Shown: positions 10,353 to 24,400 of the stretch, piece after piece | How the letters are laid out: every line of letters starts with the position of its first letter | Numbering within the stretch: the stretch's first letter is position 1 | Origin: Blastobasis lacticolella | Lineage: Eukaryota; Arthropoda; Insecta; Lepidoptera; Blastobasidae | Reading direction: 5' to 3' | Length of the DNA stretch: 64,000 nt | NCBI GenBank assembly: GCA_905147135.1 | Contig: LR990065.1 | Coordinates: forward strand, 1,054,001 to 1,118,000 | Translations under genes and position numbers: made by a program | The notes under the pieces: generated by a model | The model's input: the letters and a program-made list of their open reading frames with translations, nothing else | Told to the model about the DNA's origin: nothing | Database searches by the model: none

Positions 10353-11715
10353 GGCCAGTCAAATCTTACATCTAAAACGCAAAGCGCTAAGTAAATATTT
10401 TCATTTCATTTCAATTTTAGGTTTTGCTCCCGTCCGGAGCAAATTATTGATAAAATCGCTAGTCGCAGAGAGAGAGAGGATAGAATTCAAGGCACACAAA
10501 TATAATAGTGAAAATATTTGCTTTGCGTTGGATTCGAACCCGGTCCTGCCTTTTGACAAGCGAGAACTTAGCTCGAAAGCTATTGCGAGCTCCTAATCGT
10601 AAAGTGTAGCACGTACACGAGCGCTTCTTACGACAAATACTAATACTAATTTGGAAATATTCCAATCCAACTATTGTAAAATTTAAAAGTTACATTAGAA
10701 AGATACAGAGACAGCACTAGCAGAATTTAATAAACTAATTTGTCGATAAAAATTACAATAGTAAATCGTAAAATTTCTTATACAAATAGTAAATTTTCAT
10801 CTAAAATATTTTAAAGTTGCCAGTAATTAAAGTACAGTCCAGAATTACTATAGTTGTATTATAAATTTTCCCAGAATTTTTTTCCGTGTTTAGAAAATTT
10901 GTACTCACATCCCTTTGCAGCAAGTGGCGCAGAAAGCAAACAATCTCTTGCGCATTATCTGAGAAGTTGAATATTCGAACAAAGGAACTAACACCACGTC
11001 CTGTAGGACGATTACTTTAAAACTGATCCGTACAGCGTGTTACCAACCAGGATAATTTGTGATAAGGAAAAGCAGTGAAGTATACTTATAACAATATTAT
11101 CCTCTATGTGGTTTGATACAAAAATAATTGGTCCACGCTATGAGTAATCGACTGTACTTGTATTGAAATATTAACAATTAAGCGGTTTTGTCGTAGCGAT
11201 ATCAATACACTGTATTTCCTGCTGTTATTAGTAACATGTTAATATATTAGTATTACAACCCATCTCACATAATTAATGTAGAAGATCATTAAAATCCATT
11301 CTGAGCTGACTGAAGCTCATAATGGGCTACAATGTTATCAAAACGACAGTTTGTAGGAAACAAAGAAGAAATGTTGTTCAGTATTTTTGTTCAGTATTTA
11401 AAAAGCTTACAGCAATTAACTTTAATAAATGTATAGATCTTGCGAAATAAATTCTTAATCAACAATTAGTATACTAATAAAATTCACTCGTTAATGAGCG
11501 TGTTCGTGTTCAGCCGAAATAAGTTCTGGGTATTTTGTCAGACTATATATAAGTATAGTACAGTATAGCAGTATGAATGCTTTGACTATACTTAGTCTAA
11601 CTTAGGATACTCAGGACTTTACTAAGTGCCAACTTTCGATTCCAAAGCTCTTACTGTTCAAATCGCATATGACGCTGATATGTGAACGGGTAAAAGAAGA
11701 AAGGGAGAGGTATGT
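10353..11715. other. Unassigned AT-rich stretch
   Basis: A B-box-like GGTTCGAATCC occurs on the minus strand near 10530-10540, possibly an old SINE head, but no body was recognised. Otherwise I see no gene, known repeat or structured element. Confidence 0.4.
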
Positions 11716-11907
11716 GTGTCTATGGCGTTCAGTACCAAGTTCTCAAATAGGTTTTATTGTTTTCTTGGCTCTTACCTATATAATAAACTGAATACGATAC
11801 TCTCTTTTTACTCTCAACCTAAATATAATTGTAAGAATATTGTAAAGCAGTGGCTGATAAGTCAGTCTTATGATATGACGGTAAGTATACTTCGTCCTAA
11901 TGCATAA
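11716..11907 (+). pseudogene. LINE ORF2 C-terminal fragment
   Basis: The translation contains YLYNKLNTILSFYSQP and KNIVKQWLISQSYD. This resembles the YNKLP-x(n)-FK-x-L-x-WL end found in Jockey/CR1-group LINE proteins, and a similar ending is at 13575-13747. Upstream RT motifs are absent. The assignment rests on this short pattern only. Confidence 0.45.
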
Positions 11908-11959
11908 TAATTGTAAATGTGTTTTGGTACTATTGAAAATTCTAATTTGAATAGTCACC

Positions 11960-13460
11960 TACAACATATTATTTTTGTATGGTGCAGCTGTTATATTATG
12001 TCTATTTATTATTTTTTTGGCTGCACAGTGATTCAGATTTAAAAATAAGTGGACATAAAAAAAAAGTCATAATTTTTACAAAAAAAAATTGCTACCGATA
12101 GAAAATCTGATTTACAACAACATTTGTTATGTTAAATTTTTCGATAAATTGTGTCTAACATGGTCAAAAAAAATAAAGAAAAAGAAAATGTATGGAGGAA
12201 TTTCTTTTTTTAAATTTTTCTTGAAGCTTTTAAAAGTGTTGAAACTGAAACCTTTTCTATATTATTATATTCAACTTTGTCTTCGTCCCCGTTAAGAAAT
12301 TTTTTGCATATACTTTTATTAAACAACTGTATTGTAAGGATCTCAATAATGTGCAATCAAAGTGACGGATGAAAGGCCGGGTGCATACGACAGAAATGAG
12401 CATTTTAATATGGATGAATAAAAAGACAAGAATGAACAAAATAAAAGATGAGTAGATATGGGAAACTTTGAAAATAGCGTCAGTGACGAGAAATATGAGG
12501 AGAAACAGACTAGCGTGGTAAGGGCATGCTAAGATAGAAATGTACATCCCGTATCTAGAATCAAGAGCTACAATCTTGTAATGAAGCTAGTTCTTAAGTT
12601 TTAGCACCTAATAGAAAAAATCCAAATAGCAAAATAAAATTGAAATAGGCAAGTATGACACAAAATATTAACATTTCACTCCATCCAAACAAACTGCGTC
12701 ATAAAAATCTATATAATATTTCCCGTTGATCTAGAATCTTGAGATTTGGCAAAAGCATGGTCTATAGCACAAGTAATGAGAAAAAAACCTGTTTAATAAA
12801 AAGGTGGTGAGCGCCCCGTGGTAGTTACCGCGGGCCGAACATCTCTAATGCGCTAGCTTTCATAGAACAATTTGCTGGTGTAACACCCGTATTCACAGAC
12901 GTTACTATCAGGTTTCACGGTTCCGAGGACGCACCGGGTCTAAAATACCTATTAATGATCAATACCTATCCGAGTGACGATCAGCACTACCGATGATAAT
13001 AGAAACTCCTTTTAAAAGTTGTTTTGTGAGCTAACTACATTTGACATTTCATAATCTTCACCTGGGGCTTTTTGTCGTAATATTGTCCGCCACCATGATG
13101 GATCACCAAAACAAATTAATTACTATATAGAGGGATTTCGTTGCTCTCAATACCAGACAAAGCCGTAATCCAGCTTACCAAGGAAGAACCCGTTCATCAT
13201 TATCATCATCATCATCATAATGCCGGTAGGCGAAGGGGCCACCAGAAATTACTATAGACTAACCTTTACCCACCTCTGTAATAGATTGCACTTAAATGTT
13301 CTAGTACTTGCACGGAAGATATGTAAATAATGTAAATAACTATACCAAACATCTCTCTAGTGCCAATAGTTTCTGTATTAAAGCGCGAACAGACAGACGG
13401 ATATGGAACAGTTTCTTGTATATTAAATACCTAACCCTGACAACCCCTCTGTTTACATTT
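11960..13460. other. Unassigned AT-rich stretch
   Basis: No recognisable coding region. A GC-richer patch at about 12805-12990 (ccccgtggtagttaccgcgg) may be an unclassified repeat. A short (atc)n tract lies at about 13196-13219. Confidence 0.35.
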
Positions 13461-13464
13461 GCAG

Positions 13465-13490
13465 GAACTCAAACACAAGTGTTTTTATAA
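13465..13490 (+). CDS. Candidate terminal exon of gene A
   Basis: A strong polypyrimidine tract and acceptor (gtttacatttgcag) precede 26 nt that, joined in phase 1 to exon 4 of gene A, read GTQTQVFL and then TAA. This would make a 51-residue precursor. A variant poly(A) signal ATTAAA lies at 13526-13531. There is no sequence match to the last exons of genes B or C, and it is 7.2 kb from exon 4, so chance is a real alternative. Confidence 0.25.
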
Positions 13491-13574
13491 TATGGCTTTG
13501 TGTTCGCATTTCGTAAAACATAATTATTAAAACGTAAAACATAATTAATAGAGACACATTGCTGCAAAACAGCA

Positions 13575-14197
13575 ATGATGAGTAAAAATATTACTGAAAT
13601 GGGTCCCAAACTATACAACAAACTACCAGAATTTGCAAAATCTCTGGATGTTAAAAATTTTAAAGTATTTTTAACTAATTTGCTAATTGATAAATGCTAT
13701 TATAATATTAATGATTACCTTAGTGACATCAATTTAAGAAAACTTTGACATTTGGATATTTTAGCATTCTATTTGGTAGGAATACATTTTATTTTTATTT
13801 TTTAAGGGCGATGACATTATTTTAATAATTCAGATTGACATTTTTTTAGTGGCACTTTATGAAATAACTATTAAATTTGAATTATTATTACTTGACATTT
13901 TATATTTTATTGACATTTAATGGAATAATTAGTACATTTGAATTATTATTATTTGTCATTATAATTTAATTATTTTAACTTAAGACATTCAATTTTAATT
14001 ATTTGACATAATTAATTTTAGTGATTTGACATATATTTAATTTACTTTTTAATTGTATTATAAACAATCAAGTTCATGTGAAACTTGTCATATTTAGTAT
14101 GCTTTAAGGCGCATCATGGAGCTGCTACTATTATTATTTACCACCTTTATGTACCTGTGATGACTGAATAAATGATTATGATTATGATTATGATTAA
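13575..14197 (+). mobile_element. LINE 3' end with (ATTATG)n tail
   Basis: The open stretch to about 13748 reads GPKLYNKLPEFAKSLDV, then FLTNLLIDKCYYNINDYL, the C-terminal end of a Jockey/CR1-group ORF2. An AT-rich 3' region follows and ends in about four ATTATG units (14174-14197). A microsatellite-like tail instead of poly(A) is typical of CR1/L2-type elements. It is 5'-truncated and non-coding for RT. Confidence 0.7.
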
Positions 14198-14282
14198 AAC
14201 AACATATTGCGTCACTGCTATGCACACTAGACAAGTTCCTTGTTATCACGATGACATTACATAATTTTGTTAAGGGATACTT

Positions 14283-14580
14283 GGTAATAATGTCCCGGGG
14301 TCCTTCCTAGGACCGCCTCGACCAAGATCCAGGATTTATCAGATCAAGTAATTTCAGTGGATAAACTGCCATCTGACCTCCATGACCCTGGTACCAGGAG
14401 AACCTGATCAGATTGGCTCATGGTTACACATTCAGTAGCCTGAATGTACAGGTTTTATCACAATGTTTCCCTCTCCGTCACTACCGATGCTCTCATCGGT
14501 TAGTATTCAACTAATGTACATAACTCAAAAGAGTCATTTGTTCATGTCCGCAGTGGGATTCTTAACTACTCGACCACAGA
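14283..14580 (-). mobile_element. SINE family 2 copy
   Basis: Matches the copies at 5838 and 58110 over most of its length (ccatctgacctcc, accctggtaccaggagaac, cctgaatgtacaggtttta, gctctcatcggttagtattc). The tRNA-like head is degraded. Confidence 0.75.
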
Positions 14581-14599
14581 CGCTAACTTTTCCGATTTT

Positions 14600-14705
14600 T
14601 TAATGTTATACGGCAGACAAACAGGCTAGCGGGCCACCTGATGGAAAGTGGTCACCGCCGCTCATAGATCAATATGGAGCAACACCAGGGATACTACTAA
14701 TGCGT
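14600..14705 (-). mobile_element. LINE 3' tail fragment
   Basis: Contains gggccacctgatggaaagtg and gtcaccgccgct, the same tail seen at the 3' end of the minus-strand LINE at 52591-55530 and at 31243-31334 and 57185-57305. The T-rich left side is the poly(A) of a minus-strand insertion. Confidence 0.75.
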
Positions 14706-14784
14706 TACATTAAAATAATTGCGTCTATATTTGTTTACTGATCACAGAAGGAGATACTCGCAATAGAATAATCTTGGAGTCAAC

Positions 14785-14960
14785 ATCTCGGTTATGCTCT
14801 GTCCCACGAGCGTCGAGCTCGGTGTTTGCCGTGGCCATGGTGCAGGATTTGGGAGATCATGTAATTACTACCAACTAACCTGACCACATTAGATTATGGT
14901 TACGCCTGAATGTGCAGGTTTTCTTACCAATTTGCCCTAATAGTAAGAACATCGTTGAGG
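14785..14960 (-). mobile_element. SINE family 2 fragment
   Basis: A diverged partial copy: gtggccatggtgcaggattt, gattatggttac and cctgaatgtgcaggtttt are in family order, with an internal deletion. Confidence 0.6.
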
Positions 14961-15129
14961 GGCGAAAAAATCGAACATGGCGGAAGCACTGCAGAAGCAG
15001 CATACTTCCACGTATAACGCACCCACAGGCCGCTCGTATAAAATGATTGACAGTACGCCAAAACACGGTGATTTTTACGTATGCTGTAAATCGAACAAAC
15101 CTCCTGGCGATGACATTACTTAAAAACAA

Positions 15130-15418
15130 TATAAAAAAAGTAAAATGAATAAACCGAATCGAATTTTAATGAGCCCTCATAGTTGCAATAATATTTACTT
15201 GTTATTGGTAAAACAATTAATACAAACAATTAATTGGTAATCGGAAATTCATGGTTCAATGGAAATGTCTGCGAATTCTCAATTAAGCATTTTTTTTCTT
15301 TTGTTGCCTAAACAAATATTGCAGTTTTGTTTTTTTTCGTACGCAATTTATTGCTTCAAAACAGGTATTTAAGGCTTATTCTCTCTTTGGACTTCTAGTC
15401 GCTGTTGCTGAATTCAAC
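15130..15418 (+). promoter_or_regulatory. Putative promoter region of gene B
   Basis: This segment resembles the region before gene C (57335-57614): shared pieces include agtaaaatgaat, gaattttaatga and, close to the start codon, attTAAGG preceded by a purine/CA context. The TATA-like tatttaagg (15366-15374) lies 53 nt before the ATG. Conservation between two diverged paralogues supports function; the exact transcription start is not visible. Confidence 0.45.
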
Positions 15419-18400
15419 ATGTATTTCATCTTCTCCATCTTCGTGATTGTTGTAAGCATAATTAGTAGCACTATTCTATAGAAATAGATACTATATTGTT
15501 CTTAAATATATCTCAGTGTGTACGTACTTACGTGATTATTTTTTTTACCTTTATTGCACACAATAAAGAAATACAGAGATACAGGTATAGATATTACTTT
15601 TTATTTAAAAAAAATATTTTTATTTATTTTTTTCAAGCAACACATACTCATATGACATTTCACAGATTCTTAATTACTCGTACCTATTTCATAACTCATA
15701 ATAAATATTTTAAAATATCGACAAAACTACCATAATTTGCATGTTTAAACATGCACAAAACGTTGTAATATTTATCATATGTATAATAAAAACAATTATA
15801 ATGATACCGTTCTGGACAAAACAGCGCCAATTGAGATTCAGACCACTATAAGAGAATTATGGGGAATCTTCGCACAAAGATGAATCTAATGTTAAAGACG
15901 ATTGCAGTTTAAAAAATTAGTAATATTTTTAATTATGTTGTGATGTTAAGGTATGGGCTATGGGATGAGAAATGGCGTTAGTTCTTTATTAGATATTTAA
16001 AGAAAGACACTGAAGTGCACTTCTGAACACAAATAAAAATTCTAAATATAATATTTAGCTCCAGAGAAATACCCTATTTACTTTCGATCACTTAATAAGA
16101 TAAGTTACCTTTATAACAACATGTAATTTTTTATATTTCTTTAAATAAGCGAAATATTCATTCGCTATTTCACAATATTTTGAAGGAGCTTTTAAAAGTC
16201 GCACGGGGTTCATTATAGTCGTTTATAGTTCTGTTAGGCGTTGATAATTGGCTTCCCGAGAAGCAGTTAAGTCTGTTCTGTCTATTTATAAGAATAATAT
16301 TGGTATAAGTGGTAGTCACCAAGTCTACTATGGGTGTCTTATAAGAATGAGTACGCCTATAAATTTATAATTGGCTTTACGAGAAGCAGTTAGTTCTGTT
16401 CTGTCTATTTATAAGAATACTATTGGTGTAAGTGGTAGTCACCAAGTCTACTATGGGTGTCTTATAAGAATGAGTACGCCTATAAATTGGGGTTATATTC
16501 GCTTACTATCCCGTTCTAGTCCTAACAAAATAGTGAATCTTGGATTATTATAAATCCACATTTTGCTGCTTGGAAAGTCAACCTCACCTGCTCGTGGTTC
16601 TCCTGCTGAAATTCTCCTCTCCTTTTCTTCAAAACATACCATCTGGTTCACACATAACCTATGTGCGAATTAGATGATAGTAGTTTCAAGAAAAAAATAC
16701 AAAACAATCTAACACGGCTACCATAACATTAAACGTGATATAAAAATTAACCAACATGTCGCCAATAGGGAAAGCACATTGAAGATAACTATAACTGACA
16801 CCCATTAGCGGCCCTTATTGTCCTTGCATATTGCATGTGCATCGAAACACACTTGATATCTATCTCGTTATTTAATACATCGTCTATCCTGTTTAACTCT
16901 CAAATCTCTGGATGAAGCTGTGGATTACTTCTATAATGTGTACACTAGGTTGCGTAATGAATTCGTTCCTTCTAGAATGGTTAAATCTGGTGTTTATCCA
17001 AAGTGGTACTCTTACAGGCTTATCAAAGTAATAAAATAAAAATATAAATTTTTTAAGAAGTATAAGCGGTATGGTAATGCTGGAGATAAGGCAACATTTA
17101 TGCTTTTACGGAATCGCGTAAATATCCTTGAGGAAGAGAGCTATAAAGAGTATTTAAGATCAGTGGAATCGTCAATTGAAAAAAATCCTAAGTATTTTTG
17201 GTCCTATATCAAATCAAAAACGAATAATAATGCAATACCTAGTACTCTTAACTACAATGATTCTGTCTATAATACAGGTGAAACAATTTGCAATGCCTTC
17301 TCTGATTATTTCCGCTCTAATTTCATTGACACCGCAGTAAACTCTTCTGATCTCCTCTCGACCTTTTCATCATCCACAGCGGATATATCATCGGTTAATG
17401 TGGACCCGGATATGGTTCGTAAGTTACTTGTTGACTTAGATCCCTCTAAGTCTGCTGGTCCTGATGATTTACCCGCGGTTTTCCTTAGAGAATGTGCCGA
17501 ATCAATAGCTGAACCAATCGCTATATTATTTACAATGTCGCTTAACAGCGGCACAGTACCGACTATCTGGAAGAGGGCTTATATTACGCCAGATCATAAA
17601 AAAGGACCTAAAACAGAAACAGTAAACTATAGGCCTATATTTAAACTGTGTATAATCTCCAAAGTCCTTGAAACGGTGGTTTACACGCAAGTGTACGCCT
17701 CGCTGCAAAGCTCTTTCAGTCACTTCCAACACGGTTTTCTAAAAGGTCGTTCTACTGTGACCAACTTAACTCTTCTTAATAATAAATTAACTGATGCTAT
17801 GGAGAGTGGCTCACAAGTTGACGTTATTTACACAGACTATAGCAAAGCCTTCGATAGAATCAATCACAAACTGCTATTAAATAAGTTAGCTGCTATCGGG
17901 GTCAGTGGTGATCTGTTCAGATGGTTTACCTCCTACATTTCAAACAGATCTCAGGCTGTCGTGATCAGCAACTATATGTCTGGTTGGGTGACCATTCCTA
18001 GTGGCGTGCCCCAAGGTTCATTGTTGGGGCCTCTGTTATTTATTGTCTTTATAAATGACATAGAATCATGTTTTTTAACAGCCAGTCTACTGGCTTATGC
18101 GGATGATATGAAGATATATGCTACCATAGGTTCATTTGCTGACGCTGAGGCCCTACAAGCCGATCTCGAGAGTCTTGACGACTACTGTCTAAGAAACAAA
18201 CTGGATCTCAATCCCGCTAAGTGTTCAATTGTGACTTACGGTCGCAAGCGAGACTTCTTATATTTCGATTATATTCTCAAGGGACAAAAGCTTCAAAGAG
18301 TCTCGGTGGTGCGTGATTTAGGCGTTCTGCACGACTCCAAACTTATTTTTGATTCACATATCAACGCTATAGTAGCTAAAGCATATAAGGTGCTTGGTTT

Positions 18401-21400
18401 CATAATGCGGTGTTCTAAAGAGTTCAATTCTATTAAAACTATGAAGATTTTGTATTGTACGTTTGTTAGGAGTATTCTGGAATACGCATCTCAGGTTTGG
18501 AGTCCGTGCTATGCTATTTACAAGTCACGTATCGAGGCTATACAAAAGAAGTTTATGCGTTATTTATGTTATCGAGCGGGTCAGTATTATGAATCCAACA
18601 ATTACTTACGCCTATGCAAGAAACACCACTTTCCTCCACTTCTTAAACGTAGAGAAATAGCAGACCTGAGATTGCTTATCAGAATTGCATCTGGTACTGT
18701 TGATTGCCCGGAACTTCTCTCTCGTATTTTTATTAAAGCGCCTGTTAGATCCTTCAGACACCATTACCCTCTTTATGTTCCCGAAGCTACCACCAACTAT
18801 AGGAGAAATACCATTCTGTTACGAGCAGCTCAAAATTTTAACGTCTTGTACAAAGTTGTTGACCTTGACCTGTTTAATATAAGTTGTGAATCGGCGAGAA
18901 ATCGTGTACTTAAGTATTACTTTGACACACTGTAACGTAAGTGATTTTATTGATTGAGTCGAGCAAAGATAATTATTAGGCTTAAGTTGTTGTGTCTCAT
19001 TAACTGTTGCACTTCGTTTTAAATATTGTAATTTTATTAGTGGAAGCCTATAATTGGCTATGTAATGCTATCATTATTTTTATTGTAACAACTGCTGTTG
19101 GCTTTCCTTAAGTAAAAAAATAAAAATAACAAAAAAAATTTTTTTACATTAAACTAGACAAGCATTTGACTATACTGTTCGGGGAATACATTGGCAGACA
19201 AAGTGTTTCATTCCCGAAGTTTATGACAATTCTTGTTGTAATAAAAAAAAATTTATTCCTTTTGTTTTAGACGCTGTACGCCTCCTGCGCTGTGGCACGT
19301 AAGTTAAATAATAAATTACCAGACAGGATATAAAGCTTTTTCAAATTGTATTGTGAAGTGTCCCAAAATTGAACTAGTGGACTAACTGAGTCTGATATAA
19401 ATAACCTAAATATAAAATTTCGTGACTTTTTCTGTTGCAGAATTCGTCGGTCTCGGGTTTATGGGTGGTAAGATAGATAACATAAGTTATTGTATATCAC
19501 TCAGAAAATATCGATTGCCAGTCAAAAGATTCACTCAAAATTTACCAGAGAAATTGGGTTAATAGTGCTTTGGATATATCTAGTATTCGCAATTACAATT
19601 ATTTTAGCGAGAGAGGTTTATCCAGACCGCAAATAGAAAATAAATCCCGTAGGTACGGGAAAAAGTGGTTGAGTATGTCACAGAGTGAACAAAAAATTAA
19701 AACAACTTTGTATGGGGAAGTAAATTCTGCAAAAACCTGTTAATATTAAAAAAACATTAATTGATTGACTAAAAATTACAAAGTCTAATCAATTTCGAAC
19801 TCACCTTTTGATTTATCGTTATAGCTGATGGAAATGGTTCACAAGGCGGTGCCCTAAACAGTAAGTATTATGATACAAACGTGAACTCTCAGATCCAGTG
19901 TAAGTACCTACACGCCTCCGCTTACAAATCGCGTACGCATCGTATCCTCTATTCACCGCGTGGCGAGCAGACTGAAAGCGTACTCTTTGCGACGGACACG
20001 ATACGACGATGACAATTAGGGCGCTGTACGTTCGCTGACAGATAATAAAAAAGCTTTCTGTAATTAGTATAGAAACCAACATTTTATTGGCATTTGCGAA
20101 GTCCCGTACGTCCGTATGGACTCTGTAATAGTACTAAAATATAAGTTTTAAAAGTCATTATACTGACTCAAATTACAAATCAGAGTACCTACATCAGGTT
20201 ATCAGGTAGTAGGACTTATCAAGTGCAAGGAGCCCGCCTGGGTGTGTACCACAGCCTTATTGACGACCTGAGTGGTTCAGTGGTCTGCCACGCAAGAGGT
20301 TCTGGGTTCGATTCCCGGCCGGGCAGAAATTGCAATGATGAATTTTAATTTCTGTTACGGGTCTGGGTGTTCTATGTATAATAAGTATGTATTTAAAAGT
20401 ATATAAGTAGTTTATCAGTTATCTAGCACCCATAACACAAGCTTTGCTTACTTTGGGGCTAGATGGCGCTGTGTGTGAATTTGTCCACGGCTATTTTATT
20501 TATTTATTTATTTCTGCCATCAAGCAACAATGCTTGCAATGCTGTGTTCCAGGAAAGATGCATTTTAATTTTATCTTAGCTCTTACAGCAGCAACGCATC
20601 TGCGTTTCTGTATTTTTGTTACCTGCAACCTAATTGTATAGTCGACAGTCATCGCTTACCATCAGGTGGGTTGTCTGCTCGTTTGTCACTAAGTGGAAGT
20701 AACATAATAATAAACCAGATGTGTTGTAATTTTCTTAGTGTAGTACAGTAATAACTGATTAGTTGCCCGGTCCAATTGTAATCTGAATACATAGGTAGGG
20801 GTCTATGGACACATATTTACTGGCCCAAAATTATGTAACGCTCACGGTTTTCGGATTTCTTTAAACTCTCAATTATTCCATGGGGTCAGTGTTTATTACG
20901 CTAGATCTGTGATTCAGTGTAATAAACGCTTTTTATTTTTCCGTGATAGAGAGCACCCGAAGACACTCGAGTATAGTGGTTTTCTGTTTAAAACGGAATT
21001 TTCTATTACCTTTACATCAAAACTAGTTTTTGCTCTTTATATCATCTTGGCGTTAATGTTGGTTATGCTCGGGGTACGCCTTGACCATAATCTAGTATTT
21101 GCAAATCAGATAATTCAGTGGAGCGCAATCTGCCATCTGCAGGCTGATTACGTAACTCTGTTGCCGACTATTCTCGCGCTGTTGCAAGCAAAATGGTTGA
21201 TATTCTCACTTTTGCGATCACGTATCTTCCATTTGACGGGTTCAGTCGCAAACAAAGCTCCATTGCAATAGCAACCGGAATTTGACATATCGATAAAATT
21301 TATTCGTATGGAAATGCGATTACGTATCTTTCTTGCAATGAAAGTGGCAGCTCGAATCCGCAACCGGTCCCGTTGCAATTGCAACAACTCAAAAGCTGTT

Positions 21401-24400
21401 TCCGTGGGCTGTTTCAACAGCGCCGAAAACATAGTTTAACTACAAAAACCTTGTTTATCTTCGTTAAATTTGTTATTTGTTAAATTAGTTGTTAAATTTT
21501 TTGCATTGTTATATGTGTAAGTGAGATAAATCTTCATTTTTTCTACCTTGGAAATGTAAGTATCGGAATTAAATATTCTCTGTGTTTTGTATATATTTTC
21601 TGTGTTCTGTATATTCAGAATAGACTAGAAGTTACTTTTAAATGCTACTTTACAATTTCAGTACAATAATGGCAGGCGCAATTCTTTGGCATTTTGCGGA
21701 GGAGCAACGTCGAAAGAAGGCCATAAAGGTCAGTCGGCGTGCCATGAGGGACGCCAGCAACCCTTTCGCGCTGCCTGAGAGGGAGTTTGTGGCGCAGTTC
21801 CGCTTTACCAAAGAAGCCTTCCATGGGTTATGCCGCGAAATAGTGCCACTCATGCAAGCTCCTAAACGGAATACAAATTCGCCAAGAACTCAAGGTAAGT
21901 TCCTAGTCGTCTATAGGTACCCAACTACATAGGTATAACTTGGTATAACACTGACACATATTATGTACTTGATATAAATATATTTTTTCATGTTTGTATA
22001 GGTTCTTGCAGCCTTGAGCTTCTTTGCGCGAGGTTCATACCAACGCAGCATCGCGACTTCTTTCATGCATAATATGTCGCAGTCACCTCTGTGTAATGCA
22101 TTGGAAAAAGTCACGAACGTATTAAATTCCGGCTTAATACTGACGAAGTAGATCCAGTTTCCTACGAGTACACAGAGGAAAAGAAGGGAGCGGATTATGA
22201 CCGAGTAAATGTCTACGTATATAGTATCTGTATTTTTACTATGAACTGCTGGGCTGGCTACAATAGCCGGCTCTCAGTCACGTATAAAGGACCGAATTTG
22301 AGTCCAAGTACGGAAAATGGGAGCCCCCTACGTATACCTATACTATACTATGAACTGCTAATTAATATTATAAATGTGGAAGTAACTCTTGTCTGTCTGT
22401 TACGCTTGCACGGCCAAATCAATGAACCGACTTTGGAGATAGTTTAGCACCTGAGGATGGACTTAGGCTAATTTTTAATCCCTTCCACTCGCTAGCTCGC
22501 ACCATATAGGTACAACAGTCAACGCGGGCGGAAAGTTGATATATTATAAATAAGAAAGTAACTTTCGTCTGTCTGTCTGTTACCTACGCTCTCACGGCTA
22601 CACCTATAACCACTACACCTATTTTGATGAAATTTGGTATGGAAATAGTTTAGCACGTTGATTTCTTACATGCTTATAACTAATAGGGGTAGGTAAAATT
22701 GGAAGTAAAGACTGGAATTGATATATGTGATATATCGTCACGGGGTGCTAACAGCTCCAAAGACATTAGACGTTAAACGTGTTTAAAATTTTATTGCAAT
22801 TTTTTTATTCTATTACTTCTAGTTTCATGAACATGACTGGAATGCCGGGAACGATTGGGTGTATCGATGGCAGCCACATCGCTATTATACGGCCAGACGT
22901 GCACGAAGCGGCGTACTATAATAGAAAGGGTTACCACTCCCTCAATGTGATAGTTGTAAGTTTTTTACAATGTAATTTAATTACAGATAAATTTAAGATT
23001 GAGAAAAAATACCAAAACATTTTATATTATTATACTCTTTATTGCACAACAACTTCGAAAATACAATAATAAAATATACAAATGCGAGCTTATCCCTAAT
23101 AACAATGATATTCCCCTATTTGGTAACATCAACAATAAAATAGTATACTTGTTTCAGATATGTGATCGATACCTAAATGTATTGCACGTGGATGCGTCAT
23201 ATGGAGGAGCAGCCCATGACAGTTTTATTTGGGGTCGAGGGGAGGTTAAAACTTTCATGGAGCAGCTGAACTTGAATAGAGAGAGATGCTCACTCTTGGG
23301 TAAGTAAATAATTGACATTAATGAAGACCAAGGTGACAGCTTGACAGCACCATGTGACTTATTTTGTTTGTTTTAGGTGATTCTGGATTCGCTCAAAGAG
23401 CTTATATGATGACCCCGATATTGAGAGCTGCAGAGAATTCTCCAGAGGAGTATTATACAAAGGTCCACTGTAGCACATGCGACTTATATAAATTGTTTTA
23501 TAAATTAAAATAGTACTCTCTATCTCACTGTCGTTTACTTTATCATTATCACAGCCTGTTACTTGTATGTACATATAATATTCATTCCAATCATATTTCA
23601 TAAGATATAAACACATATGATTGGAACTTTTACTAATAATATCCATATTCAAAATAAAATCACTTTTAGTCCCTATGGATTACTTAAGAGCTATTTTCTT
23701 CCCTGTTTTTGAATAATACGAATCTATACATAGTATAAATCAAAGTCGCTTCCCGCCGTCTGTCTTTATGCATCTATGTGTGTATCTATATACGATTAGA
23801 TCTTTTAAACAACGCAACGGATTTTAATGCGGTTTTAAACAATAGTTAGAGTGATTCAAGGAGACGGTTTATATGACGGCGTATATGAAAGACGCAGTTC
23901 AGGTTTAGCCCGCCGAGCTCGGCGCCGGTGCGCTCCTCCACCGTGAGGCAGCGCTCCTCCAGCGCGTACGCCCAGCCAGGCAAGCCCTCGTCCCGCCTTG
24001 GCGCGGCTCGCCTCGGCCTCGAGCTCCTCCAGGAAGCACGCAACCCACTAGCGGCAGCGAAGGTTCGCGTAGCTCTGGAAAAATAACACTTGAAATTTCG
24101 GTTGCTTTATATCGTGGCCCGTGGGTAATGAGTTGTGCTAGTAGTCTGTACCTGGCGCAGCGGAGTATGCCAACTCGGCAGCGGGATCCGCTGGCTCATC
24201 CCTCGGCTTTTCATACAGAGCTAAATCATCCCTCGGGTGCTCAGACAGAGCTGAATCATCCCTCGGCTGCTCAGACAGAACTGAAAGCAAAACATCATTT
24301 TTAACCCAAGATATTCATACACACATACATACTAAATCAACCATGACCAAATTAGTTGCTTAGTTCACATGCTTGTGTTATACGCTATATACTTTCTGCC

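Larger units (their letters stand above)
21669..23513 (+). pseudogene. Harbinger transposase (HARBI1-like), spliced and degraded
   Basis: Exon 1 (21669-21894) begins at the ATG of MAGAILWHFAEEQRR and contains FRFTKEAFHGLCREIVPLM. Exon 2 (from 22002, to about 22140) reads VLAALSFFARGSYQRS and MSQSPLCNALEKV. Exon 3 (22823-22955) holds the first catalytic aspartate in GTIGCIDGSHIAIIRP and then YYNRKGYHSLNVIV. Exon 4 (23158-23299) carries the second in LHVDASYGGAAHDSFIW. Exon 5 (23377-23513) reads GDSGFAQRAYMMTP and stops early. The third catalytic acidic residue, normally in a C-terminal RNxxE segment, is missing, and exon 2 runs into a stop followed by inserted repeats. The protein would be inactive. 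Confidence 0.85.

Noticed and set aside
10480..10620. Possible SINE head (GGTTCGAATCC on the minus strand)
   Set aside because: A single B-box match without a shared body in this window.
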